Positions 8,041-17,361 of a stretch of 43,581 bases of DNA are shown piece after piece. This DNA is from Sphingopyxis sp. Lineage in GTDB: Bacteria > Pseudomonadota > Alphaproteobacteria > Sphingomonadales > Sphingomonadaceae. Below the pieces are notes generated by a model. The model worked only from the letters and a program-made list of their open reading frames with translations, was not told the origin of the DNA and did not search any database. Positions within the stretch are counted from its first letter, which is position 1. Every line of letters starts with the position of its first letter. The stretch covers positions 1-43,581 of the forward strand of contig PNNB01000030.1 of assembly GCA_013823985.1 (NCBI GenBank). The letters are read 5' to 3'. The translations under genes and the position numbers were made by a program.

Positions 8041-8424
8041 ATGATCAAGTCCATTCTTCCCGCCGCCACGGCAGCCCTTGCGCTGCTCCTCGCCCCGACG
8101 GCGGCAAGCGCCCACGCTAAGCTTGTGGGTTCGACGCCTGCCGCAAATGCGACCGTCTCGAAAGTGACCTCGGTCGGGCTTCGGTTCAACGAGAAGGTTA
8201 TTGCATCGACGGTAAAGGTCGAGCTCGTGATGACCGGAATGCCGGGCATGGCCAATCATGCCCCGATGAAAATTGCCGTGACGCCGATGATGGGCAAGGA
8301 CGGGAAGTCGATGACGCTCTCGCTCAAGCGCGCCCTCGTTCCCGGGACCTACAAGGTCAAATGGGCGGCCGCGGGTGCGGACACCCACCGTATGGGAAGT
8401 GAATTCAGCTTTACCGTAAAATAG
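8041..8424 (+). CDS. copC: Copper resistance protein CopC
   Basis: Small periplasmic copper-binding protein of the CopC family, which delivers or buffers copper with CopD. The 127 residues begin with a signal peptide cleaved after ASA, leaving His25 as mature residue 1 (HAKLVGSTPA). Asp114 and His116 in the GADTHRMGSEFSF motif complete the likely Cu(II) site. A Met-rich insertion (MTGMPGMANHAPMK, then TPMMG) offers Cu(I) ligands. A GGAG stands 6 bases before the start. copD follows after 4 bp, so the two form an operon. Confidence 0.95.
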   Translation: MIKSILPAATAALALLLAPTAASAHAKLVGSTPAANATVSKVTSVGLRFNEKVIASTVKVELVMTGMPGMANHAPMKIAVTPMMGKDGKSMTLSLKRALVPGTYKVKWAAAGADTHRMGSEFSFTVK

Positions 8425-8428
8425 GACC

Positions 8429-9355
8429 ATGGCCGACCTCATTTTGATCAGTATCAGGTTCGCGCTCTTTGCGAACCTGATGCTGATCGTGGGGCTGGCC
8501 GCATTCATTCTCTATGCGCTTGGTCCAGCCGAGCGCGAGGAACGCGGCATCGTGGCCATCGTCGCCCGGCCACAGGCGTGGCTTTGCGGTGGCGGCCTCG
8601 CCCTCTCGTTTTCCGGCATGGCTGTCCTCACCGCCAATATGCAGGGCATCGGCGTTTTTGCCGTCAATCCCGCGATGTTCGCGCAAATGGTCCGCGACAC
8701 CGACGTCGGGACGGCGTGGCTCGCCCGCATGGCAGCTCTGTTCATTGCCCTTGCGGCGGCGCATTCCGTCGCGGCGCGACCGACGCTGAGCGCGTCCATA
8801 CTTGCAATTACCGGATCGATCGCACTGACGACCCTTGTCTGGTCGGGGCATGCCGGTGCGAGCGAAGGAACCGCCGGCACGCTGCATCGGATCAACGACG
8901 CCTTCCACATGATCGCCGCCGCCGTCTGGTTTGGGGCGATCGCTGCCTTTCTCCTGCTGACGCGTCCGGGTGCCGAACCGGCTTCCCATCGGTTGGCCTG
9001 CACTGCGCGAAGCCTCGACCAGTTTGCTCGGGTCGGCACGATTTGCGTTCTCATTATCGTGGCCACCGGGCTGGTGAACAGCCAGATGATCGTCGGCGTA
9101 CAGAATATCTCTCGCTCGCTCTCCACGCCTTACGGCCAGCTCCTCATCGCCAAGCTCGGACTGTTCGCCTTGATGCTGGCGCTCGCCGCCGCCAACCGAT
9201 GGCGCCTTACCCCCGAGCTGAAGGTTGCCCTCGACGTGGCGGACCCCGGCACGGCGATCCGCGCCATACGCAAGAGCCTGATACTCGAAGGGATCTCCGC
9301 TGTGTTAATCTTAGCTCTTGTTGCCTGGCTTGGGACGCTTGAGCCTGTCCCGTAA
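8429..9355 (+). CDS. copD: Copper resistance inner-membrane protein CopD
   Basis: Polytopic inner-membrane protein (308 residues, about eight hydrophobic segments) of the CopD family, thought to take copper from CopC across the inner membrane. Family features include the histidine-bearing SGHAG...TLHRINDAFHMIAAAVWFG stretch (about 140-170) and the C-terminal KLGLFALMLALAAANRWRL helix. It starts 4 bp after the copC stop with a GGAC-type ribosome site in the gap. The order copA-copB (minus) / copC-copD (plus) around a sigma module is a divergent version of the classic copABCD operon. Confidence 0.93.
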   Translation: MADLILISIRFALFANLMLIVGLAAFILYALGPAEREERGIVAIVARPQAWLCGGGLALSFSGMAVLTANMQGIGVFAVNPAMFAQMVRDTDVGTAWLARMAALFIALAAAHSVAARPTLSASILAITGSIALTTLVWSGHAGASEGTAGTLHRINDAFHMIAAAVWFGAIAAFLLLTRPGAEPASHRLACTARSLDQFARVGTICVLIIVATGLVNSQMIVGVQNISRSLSTPYGQLLIAKLGLFALMLALAAANRWRLTPELKVALDVADPGTAIRAIRKSLILEGISAVLILALVAWLGTLEPVP

Positions 9356-9551
9356 TCCAGCACAGCTTGACCAGTTCGCTGGCTGATGCGCATCATTCAA
9401 AGGGATCGCGGCATCCCTCCTGTTACTGAAATAAGCCGATGAAACGAGCGGCGCTTGTCCCGGGGTATCCGCAGCCAAGCGACCGGAAGCGAATAGCACG
9501 TCGCGGTCGGATTCCTCCGAGCCCCGCGCGGGCATCAGGAGACTTTGGACG

Positions 9552-11864
9552 ATGGTTCATCAGCATCACGGCCGCGCGAGCGCCATTGACCCTGTGTGCG
9601 GTATGGACGTCGATCCCATGACCGCGGAGCACCACGCCGCCCACGCCGGTGTCGAGCATTATTTCTGCAGCGCGGGCTGCCAGAGCAAGTTCGAGTCCGA
9701 TCCGGCACGTTACCTTGGCGCGAACATTTCAGCGCAGGAAGCACCGCCCACCGATGCGATCTGGACCTGCCCCATGCACCCCGAGATTCAGCAGCCGAAG
9801 CCTGGAAGCTGCCCGATTTGCGGGATGGCGCTGGAACCCCTCCTGCCGTCAGCAACAGCAGGTCCGAGCGCCGAATATCGCGACATGCGCCGGCGCTTCT
9901 GGGTCGGGTTCGCGCTCGCCTTGCCGGTATTCGCGCTCGAAATGGGCGGACATCTGACCGGACTCCACATGATGCTTGGCCGCGAAACGAACAATTGGGT
10001 CCAGATGTTGCTCGCCACCCCCGTCGTCCTTTGGGCTGGCTGGCCCTTCTTCGAGCGTGGTTGGCAGTCGGTGCGAAACCGCAGCCTCAACATGTTCTCG
10101 CTGATCGCGATGGGGACCGGGGTCGCGTGGCTCTACAGCATGGTCGCGGCGCTGGCACCTGCCATCTTTCCCGCCGCGTTCCGCGCCGCCGACGGATCGG
10201 TTGCCGTCTATTTCGAGGCCGCCGCGGTCATCACCGTCCTCGTCCTTCTCGGCCAGCTACTCGAATTGCGCGCACGCGAGACACCGAGCGGGGCAATTCG
10301 GGCGCTGCTCGACCTGACGCCCAAGCGCGCAAGGCGCCTGCGCGCCGACGGCAGCGACGAGGAGGTGGTCCTCGAGGAGGTCGGGGTCGGCGATATATTG
10401 CGTATCCGACCTGGTGAAAAAGTCCCTGTCGATGGTCTGGTCACCGAGGGGCGAGGGACGGTGGACGAATCGATGGTGACGGGCGAGTCGATGCCGGTCA
10501 CCAAGGATGTCGGGGCCGCCCTGATCGGCGGCACGATCAACCAGACGGGCGCGCTGCTGATGCGCAGCGAAAAGGTCGGGCGCGACACGATGCTCGCCCG
10601 CATCGTCCAGATGGTGGCTGATGCCCAGCGCAGCCGCGCGCCGATCCAGCGCCTCGCAGATAAAGTGTCGGCATGGTTCGTGCCCGCCGTCATCGCAATT
10701 GCCTTAGCAGCCTTTGCGACCTGGTCGCTGCTCGGCCCCGCGCCCGCTATGGCCTACGGGCTGATCGCCGCCGTGTCGGTCCTCATCATCGCCTGTCCCT
10801 GCGCGCTCGGCCTTGCCACGCCGATGTCGATCATGGTGGGTGTGGGCCGCGGTGCCGAAGCTGGTGTGCTCATCAAAAATGCCGAAGCACTCGAGCGGAT
10901 GGAAAAGATCGATACGCTGGTCGTGGACAAGACGGGCACGCTGACCGAAGGCAGACCCTCGGTCGTCGCGATCGAAGTGGCTGAAGGATTTTCTGAAGAA
11001 CAAATCCTGCGTATCGCTGCGAGCCTCGAGCGGACAAGCGAGCATCCACTCGCGCAAGCGATCGTCAAGGCCGCGGCCGATCGGGGGCTCGAACTCAAGG
11101 AGCCGTCGTCGGTCGATCAGCCGATCGGCAAGGGCATCATCGGCATCGTCGAGCAGCAGGTCATACTCGCCGGAAACGCAGGGTTTTTGGCGGACCATGA
11201 CGTCGATCTTGACGCATTGACAGGCACTGCGGACCGGCTGCGCAGCGATGGCGCGACCGCGATTTTCCTGGCGATTAACGGGGTAGCCGCCGGGGTCATA
11301 GCGATAGCCGACCCGGTTAAGGAGACAACCCCCGCCGCCCTCCGGGCGCTGGGCGAGGCCGGGATCCGCGTGATCATGCTCACCGGTGACAATCGCCGGA
11401 CCGCCGAGGCGATCGCCCGCAAGCTCGGCATTTCCGACATCGAGGCCGACGTGCTGCCGGACCAGAAGAGCGCGGTCGTCATGCGGCTTCGGGCGGAAGG
11501 CCGCGTCGTCGCCATGGCGGGCGACGGCGTCAACGATGCGCCCGCGCTTGCCGCTGCCGATGTCGGGATAGCGATGGGTTCGGGCACCGACGTTGCGATC
11601 GAGAGCGCCGGCATCACCTTGCTACGCGGCGATCTCATGGGAATCGTGCGGGCGCGTCACCTCAGCCAGGCCACGATGGGAAACATCAGACAGAATCTCT
11701 TCTTCGCTTTCGCCTATAATGTTGCGGGAATCCCCGTCGCAGCGGGCATACTCTACCCCAGCTTCGGCCTTCTGCTGTCGCCGATCATTGCCGCTGGCGC
11801 GATGGCACTCTCCTCGGTCAGCGTCATCGCCAACGCACTGCGTCTTCGGTTCGTTCGAATCTGA
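9552..11864 (+). CDS. P1B-type copper-translocating ATPase with YHS and heavy-metal-binding N-terminus
   Basis: Inner-membrane ATPase of 770 residues that should export Cu(I). The N-terminus has no HMA domain. It carries instead a His-rich start (MVHQHHG), a YHS/TRASH-type domain (about 12-57, DPVCGM...YFCSAGC) and a CPMHPEI...CPICGMALEPL metal-binding box (71-97). The core shows the transmembrane CPC motif (Cys415-Cys417), phosphorylation Asp459 in DKTGTLT, the SEHPLAQAI ATP-binding motif and GDGVNDAPAL. AYN and MALSSVSV in the last two helices are the P1B-1 (copper) signature. AGGAG precedes the ATG by 10 bases. It is convergent with cueR. Confidence 0.93.
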   Translation: MVHQHHGRASAIDPVCGMDVDPMTAEHHAAHAGVEHYFCSAGCQSKFESDPARYLGANISAQEAPPTDAIWTCPMHPEIQQPKPGSCPICGMALEPLLPSATAGPSAEYRDMRRRFWVGFALALPVFALEMGGHLTGLHMMLGRETNNWVQMLLATPVVLWAGWPFFERGWQSVRNRSLNMFSLIAMGTGVAWLYSMVAALAPAIFPAAFRAADGSVAVYFEAAAVITVLVLLGQLLELRARETPSGAIRALLDLTPKRARRLRADGSDEEVVLEEVGVGDILRIRPGEKVPVDGLVTEGRGTVDESMVTGESMPVTKDVGAALIGGTINQTGALLMRSEKVGRDTMLARIVQMVADAQRSRAPIQRLADKVSAWFVPAVIAIALAAFATWSLLGPAPAMAYGLIAAVSVLIIACPCALGLATPMSIMVGVGRGAEAGVLIKNAEALERMEKIDTLVVDKTGTLTEGRPSVVAIEVAEGFSEEQILRIAASLERTSEHPLAQAIVKAAADRGLELKEPSSVDQPIGKGIIGIVEQQVILAGNAGFLADHDVDLDALTGTADRLRSDGATAIFLAINGVAAGVIAIADPVKETTPAALRALGEAGIRVIMLTGDNRRTAEAIARKLGISDIEADVLPDQKSAVVMRLRAEGRVVAMAGDGVNDAPALAAADVGIAMGSGTDVAIESAGITLLRGDLMGIVRARHLSQATMGNIRQNLFFAFAYNVAGIPVAAGILYPSFGLLLSPIIAAGAMALSSVSVIANALRLRFVRI

Positions 11865-11940
11865 CCGCAACGCACGGGGCAATCGACACAAGAGACCCGT
11901 TCGGCGTGCGGGAAAAGTATAAAGAAGTTCGGGGGTCAGG

Positions 11941-12432
11941 CTAGTGTGCAACCTTCGTTGCGGCGCCATGGTGCCGTGCGGATTGCCCACCCGGCGTGCC
12001 GAAGCGTTGCGGTTCGCGCCGTTTAGGACGCAAGGAATCCCCATCGTCCTCGGCCAATCCCTCGATGATCGGGCATTCGGGCCGATCGTCGCCGTGGCAA
12101 TGATCCGCAAGTGATTCGAGTGTTCGCACCATGGCTTCGATCTCGGCCATTTTTTCTTTCAGTCGTTCCACATGCTCCAGCGCGAACGACTTTACGTCGG
12201 CGCTGGCCCGGCTCCGGTCGGACCAAAGGTTGAGCAGACCCCCAATTTGTTCCACCGTGAACCCAAGATCGCGCGAACGCCGAATGAAGCGCAGCCGGTG
12301 AACGTCGGCGTCGTCATAGTCGCGGTAGCCCGAATTGTGGCGGGCCGCTTTAGGGATCAAGCCGGTCTGCTCATAGTAGCGGATCATCTTTGTCGAGACG
12401 CCAGACAGTTTAGAGGCGCGGCCGATGTTCAT
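11941..12432 (-). CDS. cueR: Cu(I)-responsive MerR-family regulator CueR
   Basis: A 163-residue MerR-family activator. The N-terminal winged helix ([20 protein letters not shown]) is followed by a dimerisation helix and the metal loop. Cys112 and Cys120 ([12 protein letters not shown]), together with Ser77, sit at the same positions as in E. coli CueR, the standard Cu(I)/Ag(I) sensor. The C-terminal tail beyond about residue 127 is longer than in E. coli and rich in Arg and His. Its ATG overlaps the stop of the copper ATPase gene (ATGA, 12432-12429), so regulator and pump are co-transcribed. The two operators at 15005-15073 are its expected binding sites. Confidence 0.95.
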   Translation of the reverse strand: MNIGRASKLSGVSTKMIRYYEQTGLIPKAARHNSGYRDYDDADVHRLRFIRRSRDLGFTVEQIGGLLNLWSDRSRASADVKSFALEHVERLKEKMAEIEAMVRTLESLADHCHGDDRPECPIIEGLAEDDGDSLRPKRREPQRFGTPGGQSARHHGAATKVAH

Positions 12433-14963
12433 AATGCCTCTCCTTCGGCCCTTTCATTGGACGCGATTACCGGCCGAAAGGCCTTCAGCCGAAGTGCGTT
12501 GCCTAGCACGAAAATGCTCGACAGGGCCATCGCGCCCGCAGCGAACACCGGCGACAACAGCGTGCCGCTCAGCGGATAGAGCACCCCGCCCGCGACGGGG
12601 ATCAACGCCGCATTATAGCCGAACGCCCAGAACAGATTCTGCCGGATGTTCCGGATCGTCGCTTTCGACAGAGCGATCGCGTTCACCACGCCGCGCAGAT
12701 CGCCCGACATCAGCACCACATCGGCGGACTCGATCGCAACATCCGTGCCCGTGCCGATCGCGAGGCCGACATCGGCCGCAGCGAGAGCAGGTGCGTCGTT
12801 GATGCCGTCGCCGACAAACGCGATCTTGCGGCCGCCGACGCGAAGCCGATTGAGCGCCGCGACCTTGCCGTCGGGCAGCACCTCGCCGACCACTTCGTCG
12901 ATCCCCAGCGCGCGCGCGACGGCGAGCGCCGTCGCCTGGTTGTCGCCCGTAAGCATAGCCACGCGGAGTCCGAGGGCGTGGAGCGCTCGGATGGCCTCGG
13001 GAGTCGTGTCCTTGATCGGGTCCGCGACGGCCATCACCGCCGCCAGCTTGCTGTCGATTGCCGCATAGAGTGGCGACCGGCCCTGCGCACCGAGATCGCT
13101 CGCCAGAGCCGCGAAGACCGATACATCATGGCCGAGCTTGATCATGAACCGGTCGGCGCCAACCTGCACTTGATGGCCGCCGACACGTGCCGATACGCCA
13201 TAACCGGGAATGGCCTCGAACGCTTCGGGCGACCGGACGGCAAGATATCGTGTTTTCGCGGCGGCCACGATCGCTTCCCCAATCGGGTGCTCGGACTGGG
13301 TTTCGACGCTGGCGACCAGCGCCAGCACCTCGTCATATGCAAACCCGGGTGTCGGCGTGAGGTCGGTCAGCTCGGGGCGGCCTTGAGTGAGTGTGCCGGT
13401 CTTGTCGAGCGCCACGACGGTCACGTCGCGCAACGTCTGGAGGGCCTCGCCTTTGCGGAACAGGATGCCGTGTTCGGCGGCGCGCCCGGTGCCGACCATG
13501 ATCGACGTCGGGGTGGCAAGCCCCATAGCGCAGGGACAGGCGATGATCAGTACAGCAACCCCATTGACCAGTGCGAAAGTCAGCGCCGGATCGGGGCCGA
13601 AAACGAGCCAGACGACAAAAGTCAGCGCCGCGATGCCCATTACGGCAGGCACAAACCAGGCGGTTACCTTGTCGACCATCGCCTGAATGGGAAGCTTCGA
13701 CCCCTGTGCCTGCTCGACCATGCGGATAATCTGGGCCAGCACAGTGTCCGCGCCCACTTTGGTCGCGCGGAACGTGAACGCACCGGTTGTGTTTATGGTC
13801 GCCCCGACGACGCTCGCGCCTGCGGACTTGGCGACGGGGACGGGCTCGCCGGTAATCATCGATTCGTCGACATAGGAACTACCGTCGACGACCTCGCCAT
13901 CGACCGGCACCCGCTCCCCCGGGCGCACCTGAACGATATCGCCGGCACGGACGTCGGCGAGTGCAACCTCGATCGTCGCTTCACCCCGCACGACACGCGC
14001 GGTTTTGGCCTGAAGCCCGACAAGTCGCTTGATCGCCTCCGATGTACGGCCCTTCGCTTTGGCTTCCAGAAAGCGGCCAAGCAGGATCAGCGCAACGATC
14101 ACCGCCGCGGCTTCATAATATACGTTCGCCGTACCCGGCGGCAGCACGCCGGGGGCAAAAGTCGCGACCAGCGAATAGCCCCAGGCCGCCCCCGTCCCCA
14201 GCGCGACCAGCGCGTTCATGTCGGGTGTGCCGCGCAGAATCGCGGGTATGCCCTTCTGGAAAAAGCGCAGCCCTGGACCGAAAAGCACAAGGGTGGTGAG
14301 GGCGAACTGAATCAGCCAGCTCGTTTGCATGCCGATCGTGCGCATGATGAAATCATGGACGGCGGGTATGAGGTGCGAGCCCATCTCCAGCGCAAAGACC
14401 GGCAGCGCCAGCACGGCTGCGAACAGCAGCGAGCCGCGCAGGCTGCGCAGCTCCTGATCGCGCGCCAGCGCTTGTTGTTCGGAGGGCGCGCCGTCGGCCG
14501 CGATCCGGCGGGGCTCATAGCCGGCGCCGCGGATTGCTGCTTCCAGAGCTTCCACCGATGCGACACCGCGATAATAGCGGATGCTTGCCTTTTCGGTGGC
14601 CAGATTGACGGTGGCGGCGATGACGCCCGGAATCTTGGTGAGCGCCTTCTCGACATGGCCGACGCAAGAGGCGCAAGTCATGCCTTCGACGCGGAGATCG
14701 ATCGCGGTTTCCGGTACTTGATAACCGGCGCGTTCGATTGCCTCCACGACGGCCCCGGCATCAGCGCCGCCCGCGAATGTCACCGCGGCACGTTCCGTCG
14801 CCAAATTGACGCTGACCTTGGAGACATTCGGCAGTTTCGCGATCGCCTTTTCGATATGGCCCACGCACGAAGCGCAGGTCATGCCGGCAACCGCAATACT
14901 CAGCTCCGCCGATTCGGCAGCAGGACCTTCGCTTTCGCGCTTTAATTCAATGGCAACAGACAT
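12429..14963 (-). CDS. Cu(I)-exporting P1B ATPase with two HMA domains (CopA/CueA type)
   Basis: Inner-membrane Cu(I) exporter of 844 residues. There are two N-terminal HMA metal-binding domains, each with GMTCASC (Cys30/Cys33 and Cys97/Cys100). The CPC membrane motif (Cys476-Cys478), phosphorylation Asp520 in [26 protein letters not shown], and GYN plus MALSSIFV in the last helices are all present. I start at ATG 14963 because GGAG stands 8 bases upstream; an in-frame ATG at 14987 exists but lacks a site. The transcript starts from a CueR-type promoter (15026 downwards) and continues into cueR. Usually named copA or cueA; the symbol is left blank to avoid confusion with the oxidase. Confidence 0.95.
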   Translation of the reverse strand: MSVAIELKRESEGPAAESAELSIAVAGMTCASCVGHIEKAIAKLPNVSKVSVNLATERAAVTFAGGADAGAVVEAIERAGYQVPETAIDLRVEGMTCASCVGHVEKALTKIPGVIAATVNLATEKASIRYYRGVASVEALEAAIRGAGYEPRRIAADGAPSEQQALARDQELRSLRGSLLFAAVLALPVFALEMGSHLIPAVHDFIMRTIGMQTSWLIQFALTTLVLFGPGLRFFQKGIPAILRGTPDMNALVALGTGAAWGYSLVATFAPGVLPPGTANVYYEAAAVIVALILLGRFLEAKAKGRTSEAIKRLVGLQAKTARVVRGEATIEVALADVRAGDIVQVRPGERVPVDGEVVDGSSYVDESMITGEPVPVAKSAGASVVGATINTTGAFTFRATKVGADTVLAQIIRMVEQAQGSKLPIQAMVDKVTAWFVPAVMGIAALTFVVWLVFGPDPALTFALVNGVAVLIIACPCAMGLATPTSIMVGTGRAAEHGILFRKGEALQTLRDVTVVALDKTGTLTQGRPELTDLTPTPGFAYDEVLALVASVETQSEHPIGEAIVAAAKTRYLAVRSPEAFEAIPGYGVSARVGGHQVQVGADRFMIKLGHDVSVFAALASDLGAQGRSPLYAAIDSKLAAVMAVADPIKDTTPEAIRALHALGLRVAMLTGDNQATALAVARALGIDEVVGEVLPDGKVAALNRLRVGGRKIAFVGDGINDAPALAAADVGLAIGTGTDVAIESADVVLMSGDLRGVVNAIALSKATIRNIRQNLFWAFGYNAALIPVAGGVLYPLSGTLLSPVFAAGAMALSSIFVLGNALRLKAFRPVIASNERAEGEAL

Positions 14964-15004
14964 GGGAATTTCTCCGGTTTTATTCATTTAACCGGACTTT
15001 GCGG

Positions 15005-15026
15005 CTTCCCACGATGGGAAGGTCAA
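15005..15026 (-). promoter_or_regulatory. CueR-type operator/promoter of the copper ATPase-cueR operon
   Basis: The palindrome CTTCCCA-CGA-TGGGAAG (15005-15021) directly follows a minus-strand -35 word TTGACC (15026-15021). The E. coli copA promoter also reads TTGACCTTCCC at this point, and MerR-type promoters hold the operator inside a long 19-20-base spacer. The -10 is weak (near 15001-14996). Confidence 0.82.
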
Positions 15027-15051
15027 GAACAATAAATTTGTCCGAAGCCGC

Positions 15052-15073
15052 TTGACCTTGCCACGGTGGCAAG
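15052..15073 (+). promoter_or_regulatory. CueR-type operator/promoter of copZ
   Basis: TTGACC (15052-15057) is followed by the palindrome CTTGCCA-CGG-TGGCAAG (15057-15073), the same 7-3-7 design as the site facing the ATPase gene. A 19-20-base spacer would put the -10 near 15077-15083, about 30 bp before the copZ ATG. Confidence 0.8.
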
Positions 15074-15111
15074 CCCCATCTTTGGATTTCACTCAAAGTT
15101 TTGGAGGTTCC

Positions 15112-15312
15112 ATGAAATTCCGTTTTGACGTTCCAGGGATGACTTGTGGCGGCTGCGCGCGCACTATCGTTGCCGCCATCAAAGGCGTCGATGCGCAAGC
15201 CGAGATCGAAACCGACGTCCCGGGAAGGATTGTCAGGGTCGACAGCGGCAGCGACAGTGCCACGCTTGTCGCAGCGATCAAAACAGCCGGTTATGATGCG
15301 CGTGAGGGGTAG
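15112..15312 (+). CDS. Cytoplasmic copper chaperone, CopZ-like (HMA domain)
   Basis: A 66-residue single HMA domain protein with the metal motif GMTCGGC (Cys12, Cys15), which shuttles Cu(I) to the P1B ATPase. No signal peptide, so it is cytoplasmic. GGAGG stands 4 bases before the ATG. The gene is divergent from the copper ATPase and has its own CueR-type promoter, so pump and chaperone should be induced together. Its CGGC motif differs from the CASC of the ATPase domains. Confidence 0.92.
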   Translation: MKFRFDVPGMTCGGCARTIVAAIKGVDAQAEIETDVPGRIVRVDSGSDSATLVAAIKTAGYDAREG

Positions 15313-15427
15313 CGGACCACACCAATTCATTGGGGCAGGACTCCGCCCTTGCTTGCTCTACATCCCTATCGGTCTCTCTTCCCCGATGAAATCGGCGGGA
15401 CACCCCGCCTCTTGCATAGGACGACCC

Positions 15428-16924
15428 ATGCCAAGCAGTCTCATCTCCCCGCGCATGCTGCCCCCAAGTCCCGGCAGAACCAGGCCGTTCGGCGCGCGCC
15501 TTCTCCTCGCCGCGATAGCTGCCTCGGTTGCGATGCCGGCCGGGGCTGTTTCCGGCGGCAGCTCCATCCCGTTCGAAGGCGCCTTGCGCCGAGCCGTGGC
15601 GATCGAGGGAGAAACAGAACGACGCTTCGATCTTACCGAGCGCATGGCGCATTATCGAGTATCCGGCGTCAGTATCGCGGTGATCGAGAATTGCCACATC
15701 GTCGATGCACGGGGCTTTGGCCTTCGAGCATGGGGCGGAGAGCCCGTCTCTGCGGAGACCATATTTCAGGCGGGATCGATCAGTAAGTCGGTGACGGCGA
15801 TCGGGGCACTGCGCCTTGCCGAGCGCGGGACGATTGCGCTCGATCGTGACGTCCGTCTCCAGATGACGGGCTGGACTTACAAGGAAACGCTGGAGCCCGT
15901 CACGCTGCGCCGCCTGCTTGCCCATACCGCAGGGACGAATGTCGCGGGGATGAACGGCTATTTGCCGGGCTCGCCGCTTCCCAGCACCGCGCAAATCCTC
16001 AAGGGAGAAAAGCCGAGCAATATTCCCGCCATAAGTGTCGAGAACGAACCGGGCAGTCGCTGGCGCTATTCGGGCGGCGGTTATGTCGTGGCGCAAGCAC
16101 TGATGAGCGAGGCGACCGGAATGGAATTTGCGCCGTTGATGCAGGACCTTGTCCTCAAGCCGCTCGCAATGACGCGCAGCAGCTACGAACAGCCGCTGCC
16201 TCAAAGCCGTCATGCCGCCGCGGCCGAGGGCACCAGTGCCGACGGTTCGGCCCTTCCCGGGAAATGGCGAATCTACCCGGAAATGGCGGCCGCTGGTCTG
16301 TGGACCACCCCGAGCGATCTCGCCCGCTTCGCGATTGGGCTGGCCCGCTCGGTCCGCGGCGACGCGAGCGCTATCCTCAATAAGGATGCAGCCGACCAGC
16401 TGACGACCCGAGGCCTGGGCAACTGGGGCCTTGGGGTCAACCTTGGCCCCGATGACGGTGTGCGGCAAATCAGCCATACTGGCAAGACCATCGGCTTCAC
16501 CTCGATGTTCATCATCTATCCCGACCGCTGCCAGGGCGCGGTCGTCATGACCAATGGCTATGATGGCGGGTGGCTGATCAATGAAATTATGGGCGCGATC
16601 GGCGACGTCTATCAGTGGCCAGGTCGCCAGGAGCCCGCCGTCCAAGCGACGATCCCGCTCACCGAAGTGATAACGCGCCGCTTCGCCGGGAACTACCGCC
16701 TCAAGGATTTTCCGACCGAACGGTTCAGCATCTCGCGCGGCGCGCACGGCGATCTGCGCTGGGCACGCGAAGGGCATGTCGGACGTACATTGCTGCCAGC
16801 AACCCCTGTAAAGCTGTTCTCCCCGGATAGCTTCATGACTATCGAATCGCCCGATCCCGACCGCGCTATAACCGTTACGCTGTCGTTCGACGGAGGGTCC
16901 AATATTGCTGAGCGTATCGACTGA
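15428..16924 (+). CDS. Exported serine hydrolase of the beta-lactamase/class C-like family
   Basis: A 498-residue member of the PF00144 serine hydrolases (esterase, D-peptidase or beta-lactamase-like). A basic N-terminus and hydrophobic stretch (RLLLAAIAASVAMPAGA) form a signal peptide. Catalytic motifs are SISK (Ser117, Lys120), YSG (Tyr214) and HTG (near His350), the usual triad of the family. A C-terminal domain of about 100 residues follows. The substrate is unknown, and it has no evident link to copper although it sits inside the copper island, 115 bp after copZ. I take ATG 15428 (AGGA 8 bases upstream); ATG 15455 would also leave a signal peptide. Confidence 0.85.
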   Translation: MPSSLISPRMLPPSPGRTRPFGARLLLAAIAASVAMPAGAVSGGSSIPFEGALRRAVAIEGETERRFDLTERMAHYRVSGVSIAVIENCHIVDARGFGLRAWGGEPVSAETIFQAGSISKSVTAIGALRLAERGTIALDRDVRLQMTGWTYKETLEPVTLRRLLAHTAGTNVAGMNGYLPGSPLPSTAQILKGEKPSNIPAISVENEPGSRWRYSGGGYVVAQALMSEATGMEFAPLMQDLVLKPLAMTRSSYEQPLPQSRHAAAAEGTSADGSALPGKWRIYPEMAAAGLWTTPSDLARFAIGLARSVRGDASAILNKDAADQLTTRGLGNWGLGVNLGPDDGVRQISHTGKTIGFTSMFIIYPDRCQGAVVMTNGYDGGWLINEIMGAIGDVYQWPGRQEPAVQATIPLTEVITRRFAGNYRLKDFPTERFSISRGAHGDLRWAREGHVGRTLLPATPVKLFSPDSFMTIESPDPDRAITVTLSFDGGSNIAERID

Positions 16925-17070
16925 CCTGGGCCACCCTGACCATCCCCTCAGCGGAGCGTCTTGCGCGGTCGTCGGGTCGCTTCTGTCTTATCCTTGAATT
17001 GCCAAACTGAGAATGGAGTAATTGGTCCAAGCTCTCGCCGAGTTCACATTTTGAGCGATAGGAAAGGATA

Positions 17071-17102
17071 CGCGTGGGGACGACAAGATGCTCCCCCACG
17101 CG
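17071..17102 (-). terminator. Terminator hairpin after the small Cys/His-rich gene
   Basis: CGCGTGGGG (17071-17079) and CCCCACGCG (17094-17102) are a perfect 9-bp inverted repeat with a 14-base loop, starting 5 bp after the stop codon of the minus-strand gene. The RNA tail is U-rich in part (TATCCTTTCC). Confidence 0.7.
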
Positions 17103-17107
17103 CCTGA

Positions 17108-17320
17108 TCAATGGCCGCTCATGCCATTTTGGCCATGGCCATCATGATGGTCCGCCGCGGGCTTGGCTTTATCGTGCTTATCGCAGCAGGCCATTTTTCC
17201 TTCAGCATCCTTTTTGCAACAACAGCATTCCTTCTTGGGTTCAGAGGGTGCCGGTTCAGCTGCAAATGCGGCAGTGGAAAATGTCAGCGCAAACGCGCCG
17301 ACGATTGTCTTCATCATCAT
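17108..17320 (-). CDS. Small exported Cys/His-rich metal-binding protein
   Basis: A 70-residue protein: signal peptide (MMMKTIVGAFALTFSTAAFA) followed by a mature part of about 50 residues with ECCCCKKD, ACCDKHDK and HHDGHGQNGMSGH. Six cysteines, five histidines and two methionines in so short a chain point to periplasmic binding of soft metal, probably copper given the context. No named family is recognised. GGAG lies 7 bases before the first of three consecutive ATG codons. It follows the gene at 17362 by 41 bp on the same strand and ends in a strong hairpin. Confidence 0.82.
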   Translation of the reverse strand: MMMKTIVGAFALTFSTAAFAAEPAPSEPKKECCCCKKDAEGKMACCDKHDKAKPAADHHDGHGQNGMSGH

Positions 17321-17361
17321 GAATGCTCTCCAAGATAAAAATGGTTTGAATCTGTTAGATT

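Noticed and set aside
9395..9440. AAAGGG followed after 15 bases by CTGTTACT before the YHS-type ATPase
   Set aside because: Only the first box resembles the sigma pattern; the second does not match, so this gene was not added to the regulon.
12978..14945. Open frame of 655 codons on the plus strand
   Set aside because: Antisense to the copper ATPase; His/Arg-rich nonsense translation.
15278..16777. Open frame of 499 codons on the minus strand
   Set aside because: Antisense to the serine hydrolase, which has SxxK, Tyr and HTG motifs.
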